From: an uncultured Acetatifactor sp.
GTDB lineage: Bacteria; Bacillota; Clostridia; Lachnospirales; Lachnospiraceae
Direction of reading: 5' to 3'
Length of the DNA: 64,000 nt
NCBI GenBank assembly: GCA_910587555.1
Contig: CAJULV010000019.1
Location: 1 to 64,000 of the forward strand
Part shown: positions 38,974-46,325 of the stretch, piece after piece
Numbering within the stretch: the stretch's first letter is position 1
How the letters are laid out: the number at the start of each line of letters is the position of its first letter
Position numbers and translations under genes: made by a program
The notes under the pieces: generated by a model
What the model was told of the DNA's origin: nothing
The model's input: the letters and a program-made list of their open reading frames with translations, nothing else
The model's database searches: none

Positions 38974-40119
38974 ATGAGAAAATTGAAGTATTTTTTTCGT
39001 ATAATAATGGTCGCTGCAGCCGCTCTGTGCTGCAGCTGCGGAAATGGAGAAAGTGGTGCCCGGGACAGTGCTGCCGTATTGGAAAACGGGAGTTCCGAAG
39101 AAAGTGAGTACGGCGGAACCGGGAGACAGGAGATTGGGGCAAACAGGTATGTGGACACTGCCATGGGAACTGTGATACAGCAGACGGTCTATGCCTCGGA
39201 AGAGACTGCCGCGGACTTTTACGTGAAATCCATGGCTCTTTTGAAGGAGCTGGAAGAGGAGAGGCTTTCCTGGCGTTTGGAGACATCCGAGGTATGGCGT
39301 ATCAACGGGACTGCCGGAAATGAAGAGGGGTGCGGCATATCGGAAGAGACGGCGGGAGTGCTGCGGGACTGTGTGGAATTATACGAACGTTCGGACGGCG
39401 CTTTTGATGTGACATTGGGAGCCTTGACCAGGCTGTGGAATATTGATAAATGGGCGGCGGGCGGTTTGGACGACGGGGAGGCAGACGGTTTTCGGCTGCC
39501 GTCGTCTGCGGATGTGGAACATGCGTTAAAGCTGTGCGGAAGTGACAAAATAAGGCTGGCTGCGGCTGGCCTGGGGGAAGGAGAACCCCGGGTCTTCCTG
39601 CCCGAGGGAATGGGGCTTGATTTGGGTGCCGTGGGGAAAGGCCTTGCGCAGTCCGGTCTCCAGGGACTCCTGGAAGCGGAGGAAGGAGTGGCTGGAGCGG
39701 TGATTTCCCTGGGAGGCAGCATCCTGACTTTTGGGGACAAACCGGACGGCAGCCCCTGGAAGGTGGGAATCGTGAATCCTTTTGATACATCCTCCAATGT
39801 GGGAACCTTGTCCCTGAAAGGGCAGTGGTGTGTCTCAACATCCGGGGACTACGAGCGTTATGTGGAAAAGGACGGGGTACGTTATCATCATATTCTGGAT
39901 CCGCATACGGGATATCCGGCTGTCAGCGATGTGCGGGGGGTGACCATATTGGCTAAGAACGGGACGCTCAGTGACGGGCTTTCCACGGCATGCTTTCTTC
40001 TGGGTCCGGAGCGCGGCATGGAGCTGGCGGAAGAATACGAGGTGGAGGTATTGTTTGTCATGTCAGACGGGCAGATTGTCATGTCCGAAGGGATGGAAAC
40101 CTATTTTACCGAATTCTGA
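38974..40119 (+). CDS. apbE: FAD:protein FMN transferase (ApbE), predicted exported
   Basis: A 381-residue flavin transferase that attaches FMN covalently to threonine of membrane redox subunits such as RnfG/D. Seen are VDTAMGTVIQQTVY, SDGAFDVTLGALTRLWN, LDLGAVGKGLA and the metal site near the end (SDGLSTACFLLG). The N-terminal helix with several Cys (AALCCSC) suggests a lipoprotein or signal peptide. The start is uncertain: ATG 38974, TTG 38983 and ATG 39007 are possible. It is divergent from the NusG-II gene; no Rnf target is in the window. Confidence 0.9.
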   Translation: MRKLKYFFRIIMVAAAALCCSCGNGESGARDSAAVLENGSSEESEYGGTGRQEIGANRYVDTAMGTVIQQTVYASEETAADFYVKSMALLKELEEERLSWRLETSEVWRINGTAGNEEGCGISEETAGVLRDCVELYERSDGAFDVTLGALTRLWNIDKWAAGGLDDGEADGFRLPSSADVEHALKLCGSDKIRLAAAGLGEGEPRVFLPEGMGLDLGAVGKGLAQSGLQGLLEAEEGVAGAVISLGGSILTFGDKPDGSPWKVGIVNPFDTSSNVGTLSLKGQWCVSTSGDYERYVEKDGVRYHHILDPHTGYPAVSDVRGVTILAKNGTLSDGLSTACFLLGPERGMELAEEYEVEVLFVMSDGQIVMSEGMETYFTEF

Positions 40120-40233
40120 CTGTAGTTGAATGTGCTGTACCAACTGCAGGCGGCGTTATATGAAAAGTAATCGGCGCCGTTACGTAACAGTTCAGACAGG
40201 GCGCAATTTTGACTTCACGAGAGGGGCAGGTAC

Positions 40234-40261
40234 TTGAAAATGTCATGAAATCTGGTATAAT
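40234..40261 (+). promoter_or_regulatory. Putative promoter of the 96-residue unknown gene
   Basis: TTGAAA (40234-40239), 16 bases, then TATAAT (40256-40261), 55 bases before ATG 40317. Confidence 0.6.
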
Positions 40262-40316
40262 AATGATACAGCAAACACAATTCGGGCAATATGCCCCATA
40301 CTTCAGGAGGCTTATC

Positions 40317-40607
40317 ATGGAACAGCCGTTATATACGTCAACCAAGGTGAATAATGAAATTGAACTATGCGAAATTACAGAGCCGGAGTGCAAGCGCTTT
40401 ATCGAAAAGGCACTATTACGTGAACGGATTTCCTATTACGTTCGCTGGCCGAAACCCACTTTATTCCATAGAAACAAGAATACCTGCATTATTTGTATTA
40501 ATGACAATTTTAAAGAGCTGGCTGAAAGCCTGGTCCGTGCCGTCTGTGATGAAAAGGGATATCATGTGAGATTTATCATGAAAAGGTCACAGAACCAGTA
40601 TCTGTAG
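40317..40607 (+). CDS. Small protein of unknown function
   Basis: A 96-residue soluble protein I do not recognise. AGGAGG lies six bases before ATG 40317, and a good promoter precedes it, so it is very likely expressed. The predicted alternation (IELCEI, helix to residue 32, ISYYVRW, NTCIICIN, helix, YHVRFIM) suggests a small alpha/beta ferredoxin-like or ACT-like fold. There is no membrane helix. It lies just upstream of the tRNA-Thr gene, which has its own promoter. Confidence 0.7.
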   Translation: MEQPLYTSTKVNNEIELCEITEPECKRFIEKALLRERISYYVRWPKPTLFHRNKNTCIICINDNFKELAESLVRAVCDEKGYHVRFIMKRSQNQYL

Positions 40608-40677
40608 TAAAGGTATTGGGAACGGCATATGGGAAAACAGCCAGCAGAGAAAGTTTAAAGAAAAATGTAAAATTCTG

Positions 40678-40706
40678 TTGACAAACTTTTTACTATTTGC
40701 TATAAT
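40678..40706 (+). promoter_or_regulatory. Consensus promoter of tRNA-Thr
   Basis: Perfect TTGACA (40678-40683), a 17-base spacer and perfect TATAAT (40701-40706), about 30 bases before the tRNA. Confidence 0.85.
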
Positions 40707-40736
40707 AGTCATTGTGGTTGTGATAAATATTTACCT

Positions 40737-40809
40737 GCTGCTGTGGCTCAGTCGGTAGAGCGTCGCATTGGTAGTGCGGAGGTCACGGGTCCGATTCCCG
40801 TCAGCAGCT
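40737..40809 (+). tRNA. tRNA-Thr (anticodon GGT)
   Basis: A complete cloverleaf: acceptor GCTGCTG with CAGCAGC, D-arm GCTC...GAGC, anticodon stem TCGCA with TGCGG around loop TTGGTAG (anticodon GGT at 40770-40772, reading ACC/ACT), and T-stem ACGGG with CCCGT. CCA is not encoded. The T-loop reads TCCGATT, so position 55, almost always T (pseudouridine), is C at 40791. It has its own promoter and terminator. Confidence 0.93.
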
Positions 40810-40823
40810 CGCTAAATGGAAGG

Positions 40824-40854
40824 AGAAGTTCAGAGGATATCTGAACTTCTTTTT
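40824..40854 (+). terminator. Intrinsic terminator of tRNA-Thr
   Basis: A perfect 11-bp stem, AGAAGTTCAGA with TCTGAACTTCT and a five-base loop, is followed by T residues, 14 bases after the tRNA. Confidence 0.85.
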
Positions 40855-40879
40855 CTATATTCATACAATGTCTGTACGG

Positions 40880-41212
40880 TTATTCTTTTCGAACCGTGAT
40901 TTCAAGATAGCAGTCGCCATAGCTTAATTTTTCCTTACTGTCATAGAGCATTATCCGCAGAATATCGGGTATTTTCCTGTTTCTCTGTATCACATATCTG
41001 CGAATCGTATTGATGGTACCGTTTTCAGAGTAATTTTCTGCAGGAACGATTGCCGTTAAACAGACGGTAGAATAGCCGGAACCGTTTCCGGAGATGTAAC
41101 GGACAATATTTACATTATTCAAGGCATGTCTGTAATTACAAGAATCAATAGTAAGGGTTGCCGTTATTGTGACTATAAACAGCAGGATTCCCAGACGGAT
41201 TTTCTTTTTCAT
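40880..41212 (-). CDS. Small membrane-anchored protein of unknown function
   Basis: A 110-residue protein with a basic start (MKKKIRLG) and one hydrophobic helix (about residues 8-27), then an extracytoplasmic part with no motif I recognise. ATG 41212 is preferred over one six codons upstream because GGGGAGG then has nine-base spacing. It is convergent with the tRNA and divergent from the small ribbon-helix-helix gene. No neighbour hints at a role. Confidence 0.6.
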   Translation of the reverse strand: MKKKIRLGILLFIVTITATLTIDSCNYRHALNNVNIVRYISGNGSGYSTVCLTAIVPAENYSENGTINTIRRYVIQRNRKIPDILRIMLYDSKEKLSYGDCYLEITVRKE

Positions 41213-41275
41213 AAAGCGGTACCTCCCCAAATATAGTAAATCTCTTGATAAGTAAGCTGCATGACATTTCTCCTC

Positions 41276-41295
41276 ATCCTACTTTATCCTACTTT
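41276..41295. repeat. Perfect 10-bp tandem repeat, possible operator
   Basis: ATCCTACTTT is present twice head to tail, between the divergent starts at 41212 and 41357. Ribbon-helix-helix repressors often bind tandem half-sites, so it may be the operator of the RHH gene beside it. Confidence 0.45.
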
Positions 41296-41356
41296 GTGCG
41301 ATAATTCAATATAAAATCGCAAAAAATGATATAGTAATGGAAGAGGGAGTTGTATC

Positions 41357-41524
41357 ATGAGATCACTAAAGACAAAAGTAAGTATTACACTTGACGCAGA
41401 TGTAATTGATGAAATCAGAAAATTAGCTGAGGAGGATGACAGGTCGTTTTCGCAATACATAAATCTTGCATTAAAAGAGTATCTGAGAGAAATGAAGTCA
41501 AAAAACCATAATTTGTATGTCTGA
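41357..41524 (+). CDS. Ribbon-helix-helix DNA-binding protein
   Basis: A 55-residue protein. A short basic strand (LKTKVSITLD) is followed by two helices (VIDEIRKLAEED and SFSQYINLALKEYLRE), the CopG/Arc-type ribbon-helix-helix layout, which binds DNA as a dimer. GAGGGAG precedes the ATG. A perfect 10-bp tandem repeat lies upstream and a strong terminator downstream, so it is a single-gene unit. No toxin gene adjoins it, so an antitoxin role is unsupported; it may repress itself or its divergent neighbour. Confidence 0.75.
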   Translation: MRSLKTKVSITLDADVIDEIRKLAEEDDRSFSQYINLALKEYLREMKSKNHNLYV

Positions 41525-41573
41525 CAACAGCTGTCTCGTCAGTTTCTTTTGCATGATTGAAATTGCAGGCATG

Positions 41574-41621
41574 AAGGAAGTATTTGTCTGGTGAAAATAT
41601 TTGGGGCAAATACTTCCTTTT
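41574..41621 (+). terminator. Intrinsic terminator of the RHH gene
   Basis: A 13-bp perfect stem, AAGGAAGTATTTG with CAAATACTTCCTT, ends in a T-run 50 bases after the RHH stop. A-rich sequence on the left side may let it also serve the convergent HAD gene. Confidence 0.8.
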
Positions 41622-41693
41622 GCCGTTCTTGACCTGCCGGCCGTGCCGCAGCTTTGAACTTTCACAGGCAATGGATGCCGGGTGCATTGGGAG

Positions 41694-42299
41694 TCAGGCA
41701 TTTACACCCAACAGCTTCAATTCCGCATCTACCTGTTCCCTGCTTTCGAAGCGGATTCCGTGAATGCCGACTGCTCTCGCGGCATCCACATTTCCGGCGG
41801 TATCATCGATAAATACGCTTTCTTCCGCCTTCAGTGAATACCTGGACAGCAGCAGGCGATAAATTTCGGCGTCAGGCTTGATTAATTTTTCCCGGTAGGA
41901 TAAGATACCGCCATCCGTGAACGGCATAAAATCCAGAGCGTCAAGGCAGTCCTCATATACTTTGCCGGAGAAGTTGGAAAGATAATATACTTTATATCCA
42001 TGGGACTTTAAACGCTGTATCCAGGGAATTGCATAATCGCGTTTTGTCACGATCCCTTTTACATTGTCATAAGCCATACGAAGCTCGGATGCTATCTCCG
42101 GGTCCATTTTGATAAATGCCTGCATCAGTTCCTCGGTGTCCCACACCCCACGGTCCACTTCATTCCAGAGAGGCGTCAGCACAGACGCCTTTGCAATCCG
42201 GTCTGTCATTTCTTCATTGAAGCCCTTATCCGCCAGAAATGCTTTCCAGCGGAAGTCTGTCAGTACATTTCCGATATCAAATATAATATTGCAAATCAT
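41694..42299 (-). CDS. HAD-superfamily IA hydrolase
   Basis: A 201-residue HAD phosphatase. Motif I is FDIGNVLTDF (nucleophile Asp near residue 8; the second acidic residue is Gly, as in YihX-like proteins), motif II YYLSNFS, motif III the Lys in EKLIKPDAEIY and motif IV VFIDDTAGNV. ATG 42299 follows AAAGGAA and gives the usual short N-terminus. It probably dephosphorylates a small sugar phosphate; the substrate is unknown. It is monocistronic. Confidence 0.88.
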   Translation of the reverse strand: MICNIIFDIGNVLTDFRWKAFLADKGFNEEMTDRIAKASVLTPLWNEVDRGVWDTEELMQAFIKMDPEIASELRMAYDNVKGIVTKRDYAIPWIQRLKSHGYKVYYLSNFSGKVYEDCLDALDFMPFTDGGILSYREKLIKPDAEIYRLLLSRYSLKAEESVFIDDTAGNVDAARAVGIHGIRFESREQVDAELKLLGVNA

Positions 42300-42455
42300 A
42301 GGTTCATTCCTTTCCGTTATTGCCGCGGTCATATCGCATGCGTGAAATAAAGCGGCTTTCAAACGCATGTCACAGGGGGACAGGAGCTGAGGCGCTTTGG
42401 ACAGCCATAACTCCCGTCCGTGTTGGAATTTACTGTGTCATAACAATGCCGTCAT

Positions 42456-45152
42456 TTACTCCTCTTCAGGAGTGTAAATACCGGCGGCTATTTTTTCCTG
42501 CTCGATTTCCCATTGCTGCGCATCGATGATGACCTGGTAGTCCGGATTTGCGAAGAAGGCGTCATCGTGCTGGCAATATCTGGAAGAACCCGATTGGTCC
42601 GGATTTGCGGCCGGTCCGGGATTGCCCGAAAGCAGAGCCGGATCTTCCTGCAAAGGCAGATCGCAGGTGCTTATCACCTTGAACGGACAGCCGGGGGATG
42701 CGGGAATATGGTCATAGTCGCAGACTTCTCCGCTGTAATGTACGGTGCAGTTTTCCGTGGGAACGGTGCCTTCGGCAAAAATCTCAGATCGGGTGGTTTT
42801 ATCACATACACCCGGGATGGGCAGCAGGCCGGACTGGGTACATACGGATGCACTTACGATTCCCTGCGGTCTGGTGAACTGCTCTGCAGGAAGGTTCTCG
42901 TGTATTCTTGACATGACGGCACGCCACAGATCCCTGGCCACATGGTCTTCCCTGTTGCCGCTGGAGCGGCTCATTTCCACATTATTGTCATAACCGCACC
43001 AGGAAGCGCAGGTGTAATAGGGCGTAAAACCGGCGAACCATACATCCCAGTAATCGGTGGTTGTACCGGTTTTGCCGGCGATAGCCATATTCCGGTCGAA
43101 ATTGCACGCAGCCCCCGTACCGGTGGTTACGACGTCCACCATTGCATCCGTCAGCAGGTAGGCGGTGGTTTCCTTAATGACCTGCCTGGAGTCCGGAGTG
43201 GTATTGTCCAACAGCACATCGCCGCTGGTGTTGGTAACTCTGCTGTAAAGCTTGGGGGTCATGTAATTGCCCATATTGGCAATGGTGGCGTAGGCAGCGG
43301 TCAGTTCATAGGGGGTGACACCGTTGGTCAGGCCTCCCAGCGCCAGCGTCTGGTTTATATCCGTATAGAATTTATCTTCCCCGTTGGAATTCGTAATCCA
43401 TACGCCGTCTGTCAGCGTGGTAAATCCGAAATTCAGCAGATAGTCATAGCCCAGCTGAGGGGTGATGACGGTTTCGGTCTTTACTGCCACAATATTCAGT
43501 GATTCCCGGATGCCTTCCCGTATGGGCTGGATGCCGCGGTAACCCTTGTACCAGTTTCTCACAGGCGTGCCGTCGGCATAATTAAACGCGGCGTCATTAT
43601 ATACCGTGGCCAGGGTCTGTCCCGCGCTGTCCAGGGCAGGGGCAAACGCTGCCAGTACTTTAAAGGTAGAACCGGGAGATCGCTTTGCATTGGTTGCCCG
43701 GTTCAGGGTCCGGCGGCCTTCCTTCACACCGCGCCCGCCCACAAGAGCCACTACATAACCGGTTGACTGGTCTTCGATTACCATTGCGGCCTGGGGCTGG
43801 GGCGTCATGGAGATGGTCTCGGCATAGTTGTCCTCATGATCGGCAATGCCAAGTTCGGCCAGCATGGCTGTACGATAGGTGGTAATCGCCTCATAGGCAG
43901 CATCCTGGGAACTGAAAATCAGATTAAAACGCTTGTCCTGGTTTGTCTTGAACCAGCGCATCATATTTTCCTTGCTGAAATTATGGTTCTCCCCGTCGGC
44001 GGAAAATATGGTAAGAGCATAATTCAGATACCACTTTACATTTTCCGGATAATTCTCCGGATTGGCGAACTCTTCGTCCAAAATGGCCTGGATTGTGGGA
44101 TCCATGGTTGACTCGATACGCAGCCCGCCGGCGTAGAGCAGGGTTTCGGCCATAGTCTCGGAATATCCTGCGATATTGACAAGGTCTTCCCGAACCTGTT
44201 CAAACAGGGCGTCCGAAAAATAAGATCCCGAAGTGGTGCTGGTGCTGACGCGGTAATCGGCGTCATGAGTACTGATGCGCTCATATACGGCGTCGGTATC
44301 CGCCACGGCAGACGCATATTCCTCAGATGAGATGAAATCCAGTTCAAGCATTTTATCAAGGCATTTCTGACGGCGCTTTTTATTGGATTCCGGATGGCTT
44401 ATGGGATTGTAGCCTGAGGGATTCTGCGTGATGGAGGCGATGACGGCACACTCTGAGAGCGTCAGCTCGCTGCAGGACTTGCCGAAATACCTCTGGGAAG
44501 CGGACTCAACGCCCAGGGTATTCTGACCGAGATTGATGGCGTTCATATAGTTCAGCAGGACGTCTTCCTTGGAGTAGTACTTGGAGATGGCCATGGCAAG
44601 ATTCTGTTCCTGCACCTTGCGCTTTATCATTTTAATCAAATTGCCGTTTTCTTCGGTCCAGGTTGTGAAGACGGTATTCTTCAGCAGCTGCTGGGTGATG
44701 GTACTGGCACCCTGCATTTCCTCGCCCATAGTGATGATAAACTGATAGGCGGAACGGCCGATTCCCTCAATATCGATGCCGTTATGCTGGTAGAAACGTT
44801 CGTCCTCCAGGGCCACAAAGGCATTTCCCAGATGCTTTGGAATCAGATCCCAGTTATTGATCTGGATGCGGTTGGAATTGATACTGACGTACTGGTCAAT
44901 CTCGTTTCCCTCACAGTCGTAGACTATAGTTGCCTCACCGGAAGCCACTACATCGCCGAGATGGATTTCGGGGGTGGAAGCCAGAATGCCCTTAAAGGCG
45001 CCGAGGCCGGCGGAAACGCCGCAGATCACGATGCCGACCATGGCGGCAAGGCTCAGTTTCACAAGGGAAACTCCCAGCTTGCGCCCCCATTTTTTTGACT
45101 TAGAATTAAGTGCCCTCTGTTTGGCTCGGACACCTCTTTTTCCGTAATTCAT
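42456..45152 (-). CDS. Class A penicillin-binding protein (transglycosylase/transpeptidase)
   Basis: An 898-residue bifunctional peptidoglycan synthase. A short basic cytoplasmic tail and one membrane helix (about 30-55) precede the GT51 domain (ALEDERFYQHNGID, STITQQLLKN), then the transpeptidase domain with the serine motif in RSPGSTFK, and KTGTT as the third motif. The C-terminal 120 residues contain several Cys and a Pro-rich tail. ATG 45152 follows AAAGGTGG. A minus-strand TATAAT at 45210-45215 is a likely -10 box. Confidence 0.93.
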   Translation of the reverse strand: MNYGKRGVRAKQRALNSKSKKWGRKLGVSLVKLSLAAMVGIVICGVSAGLGAFKGILASTPEIHLGDVVASGEATIVYDCEGNEIDQYVSINSNRIQINNWDLIPKHLGNAFVALEDERFYQHNGIDIEGIGRSAYQFIITMGEEMQGASTITQQLLKNTVFTTWTEENGNLIKMIKRKVQEQNLAMAISKYYSKEDVLLNYMNAINLGQNTLGVESASQRYFGKSCSELTLSECAVIASITQNPSGYNPISHPESNKKRRQKCLDKMLELDFISSEEYASAVADTDAVYERISTHDADYRVSTSTTSGSYFSDALFEQVREDLVNIAGYSETMAETLLYAGGLRIESTMDPTIQAILDEEFANPENYPENVKWYLNYALTIFSADGENHNFSKENMMRWFKTNQDKRFNLIFSSQDAAYEAITTYRTAMLAELGIADHEDNYAETISMTPQPQAAMVIEDQSTGYVVALVGGRGVKEGRRTLNRATNAKRSPGSTFKVLAAFAPALDSAGQTLATVYNDAAFNYADGTPVRNWYKGYRGIQPIREGIRESLNIVAVKTETVITPQLGYDYLLNFGFTTLTDGVWITNSNGEDKFYTDINQTLALGGLTNGVTPYELTAAYATIANMGNYMTPKLYSRVTNTSGDVLLDNTTPDSRQVIKETTAYLLTDAMVDVVTTGTGAACNFDRNMAIAGKTGTTTDYWDVWFAGFTPYYTCASWCGYDNNVEMSRSSGNREDHVARDLWRAVMSRIHENLPAEQFTRPQGIVSASVCTQSGLLPIPGVCDKTTRSEIFAEGTVPTENCTVHYSGEVCDYDHIPASPGCPFKVISTCDLPLQEDPALLSGNPGPAANPDQSGSSRYCQHDDAFFANPDYQVIIDAQQWEIEQEKIAAGIYTPEEE

Positions 45153-45377
45153 ATGCCCACCTTTCTCTGAAAAATAATTTGTGGATAGAAGATGATGTAT
45201 ATTTATGACATTATACCAAAAAAACATATGTAAATAAAGTTTTTTTTGTCTTCTTAATAATTGTTTCACATTTTGGTCAAATTATGATAGAATAATTCTG
45301 TTCTGGATTATGATATATTCTGATGCAGAATCGACTATGATAACAGCATTTGTCTCTGGTAAGGAGAGGTTTTACAT

Positions 45378-45440
45378 ATGTCTCTGCCGGAGCGGTCCGG
45401 CGGCAGGCATGGCGCAGGGCGGATGCGGAACTGGAATTAG
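45378..45440 (+). CDS. Possible 20-residue leader ORF of yigZ
   Basis: AAGGAGAGG at good spacing precedes ATG 45378. The frame runs 20 codons and stops at 45440, four bases before the yigZ start, which itself has no good ribosome binding site. Translation of yigZ could therefore depend on re-initiation after this short frame. The peptide matches nothing I know. Confidence 0.3.
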   Translation: MSLPERSGGRHGAGRMRNWN

Positions 45441-45444
45441 TGAT

Positions 45445-46101
45445 ATGGAAGACAGGAATGCAGAATCCTACCGCGTACTCCTGGAGGGCGGGGAAGGTGA
45501 ATATGTGGAGAAAAAATCGCGCTTTATTGCCACGCTGCGGAAATGCGAAAGCGAGGAAGAGGCGGTGCGTTTTGTGGAGGAAATGAAGAAGAAGTACTGG
45601 GACGCAAGGCATAACTGCCATGCCTTCGTTATCGGCACCAAGGGAGAACTGACGCGCTGCAGCGATGACGGGGAACCCTCCGGTACGGCCGGGCGCCCTA
45701 TGCTGGAGGTGCTGACAGGAGAGGGACTCCGGAATGCGGCGGTGGTGGTGACCCGTTATTTCGGGGGCGTGCTGCTGGGAACCGGGGGCCTGGTGCGGGC
45801 CTATACCCAGGCAGTGAAGGAAGGGCTGAAGAACTGTAAAACCGGCAGAATGTGTTACGGGCATCTGGTGGAGATTACCACGGATTACCTCCGAATCGGC
45901 AAGGTACTCTATCTGTTGGGGAATCTGAAGCTGGATCCGGTTTCGTCGGACTATGGGGAGCGGATTGTGCTGAAACTGGAGGTTCCCGCGCAGAAGCTGG
46001 AATTCCTGAAAAAGGAGCTGGCGGATGCAACCAACGGACGGGCGGAAGTGGTAAAGGTAAAGGATATTTATTTTGTTGACAAAGCAGAGTCCGGGGTCTA
46101 A
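45445..46101 (+). CDS. yigZ: YigZ/IMPACT family protein
   Basis: A 218-residue protein of the UPF0029/IMPACT family. The N-terminal domain has CSDDGEPSGTAGRPML and VVVTRYFGGVLLGTGGLVRAY; the C-terminal part is the DUF1949-type ferredoxin-like domain. Members are linked to translation regulation or proline-peptide processing, but the bacterial role is unsettled. ATG 45445 gives the family's usual length, though its own ribosome binding site is poor. It is divergent from the penicillin-binding protein. Confidence 0.9.
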   Translation: MEDRNAESYRVLLEGGEGEYVEKKSRFIATLRKCESEEEAVRFVEEMKKKYWDARHNCHAFVIGTKGELTRCSDDGEPSGTAGRPMLEVLTGEGLRNAAVVVTRYFGGVLLGTGGLVRAYTQAVKEGLKNCKTGRMCYGHLVEITTDYLRIGKVLYLLGNLKLDPVSSDYGERIVLKLEVPAQKLEFLKKELADATNGRAEVVKVKDIYFVDKAESGV

Positions 46102-46115
46102 AATGGTAGATGTGA

Positions 46116-46157
46116 GCAGATAACAGTATCTGCCGCATGGTATCTGAGGACTTTTTT
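46116..46157 (+). promoter_or_regulatory. Possible attenuator in the yigZ-mgtE gap
   Basis: GCAGATA (46116-46122) can pair either with TATCTGC (46127-46133) or with TATCTG (46141-46146); the second is closer to the T-run at 46152-46157. This gives two exclusive folds, only one of which resembles a terminator. It may simply be the yigZ terminator. Confidence 0.35.
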
Positions 46158-46196
46158 ATAAAAAAATAAAAGCATTTCGAAAGGTGGTGGTTTTGC

Positions 46197-46325
46197 ATGA
46201 AGAGTCAGAAAATGAATAACGATAACCCTCTTCCCGGTCGAAGTTGCAGCCCGGAGACAAAACCACATAAGGAGAGATGCTATGGAAACAAGAATCGAAC
46301 TGGAGGAACTTATCAGGCTTCTTGA
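46197..46325 (+). CDS. Possible leader ORF overlapping mgtE
   Basis: A 42-codon frame begins at ATG 46197 after AAAGGTGG at nine bases and runs 44 bases into mgtE. The early part contains NNDNPLPG. Its ribosome binding site lies in GTGGTTTTG, which can pair with CAAAACCAC just before the mgtE ribosome binding site. This resembles leader-peptide control known for magnesium transporters, but no homology is claimed. Confidence 0.35.
   Translation: MKSQKMNNDNPLPGRSCSPETKPHKERCYGNKNRTGGTYQAS

Noticed and set aside
41357..41524. RHH protein as an antitoxin of a toxin-antitoxin pair.
   Set aside because: No partner gene lies within the transcript, which ends at a strong terminator 50 bases downstream.
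46102..46281. Possible M-box (ykoK) riboswitch before mgtE.
   Set aside because: The region is short and shows none of the conserved M-box segments.
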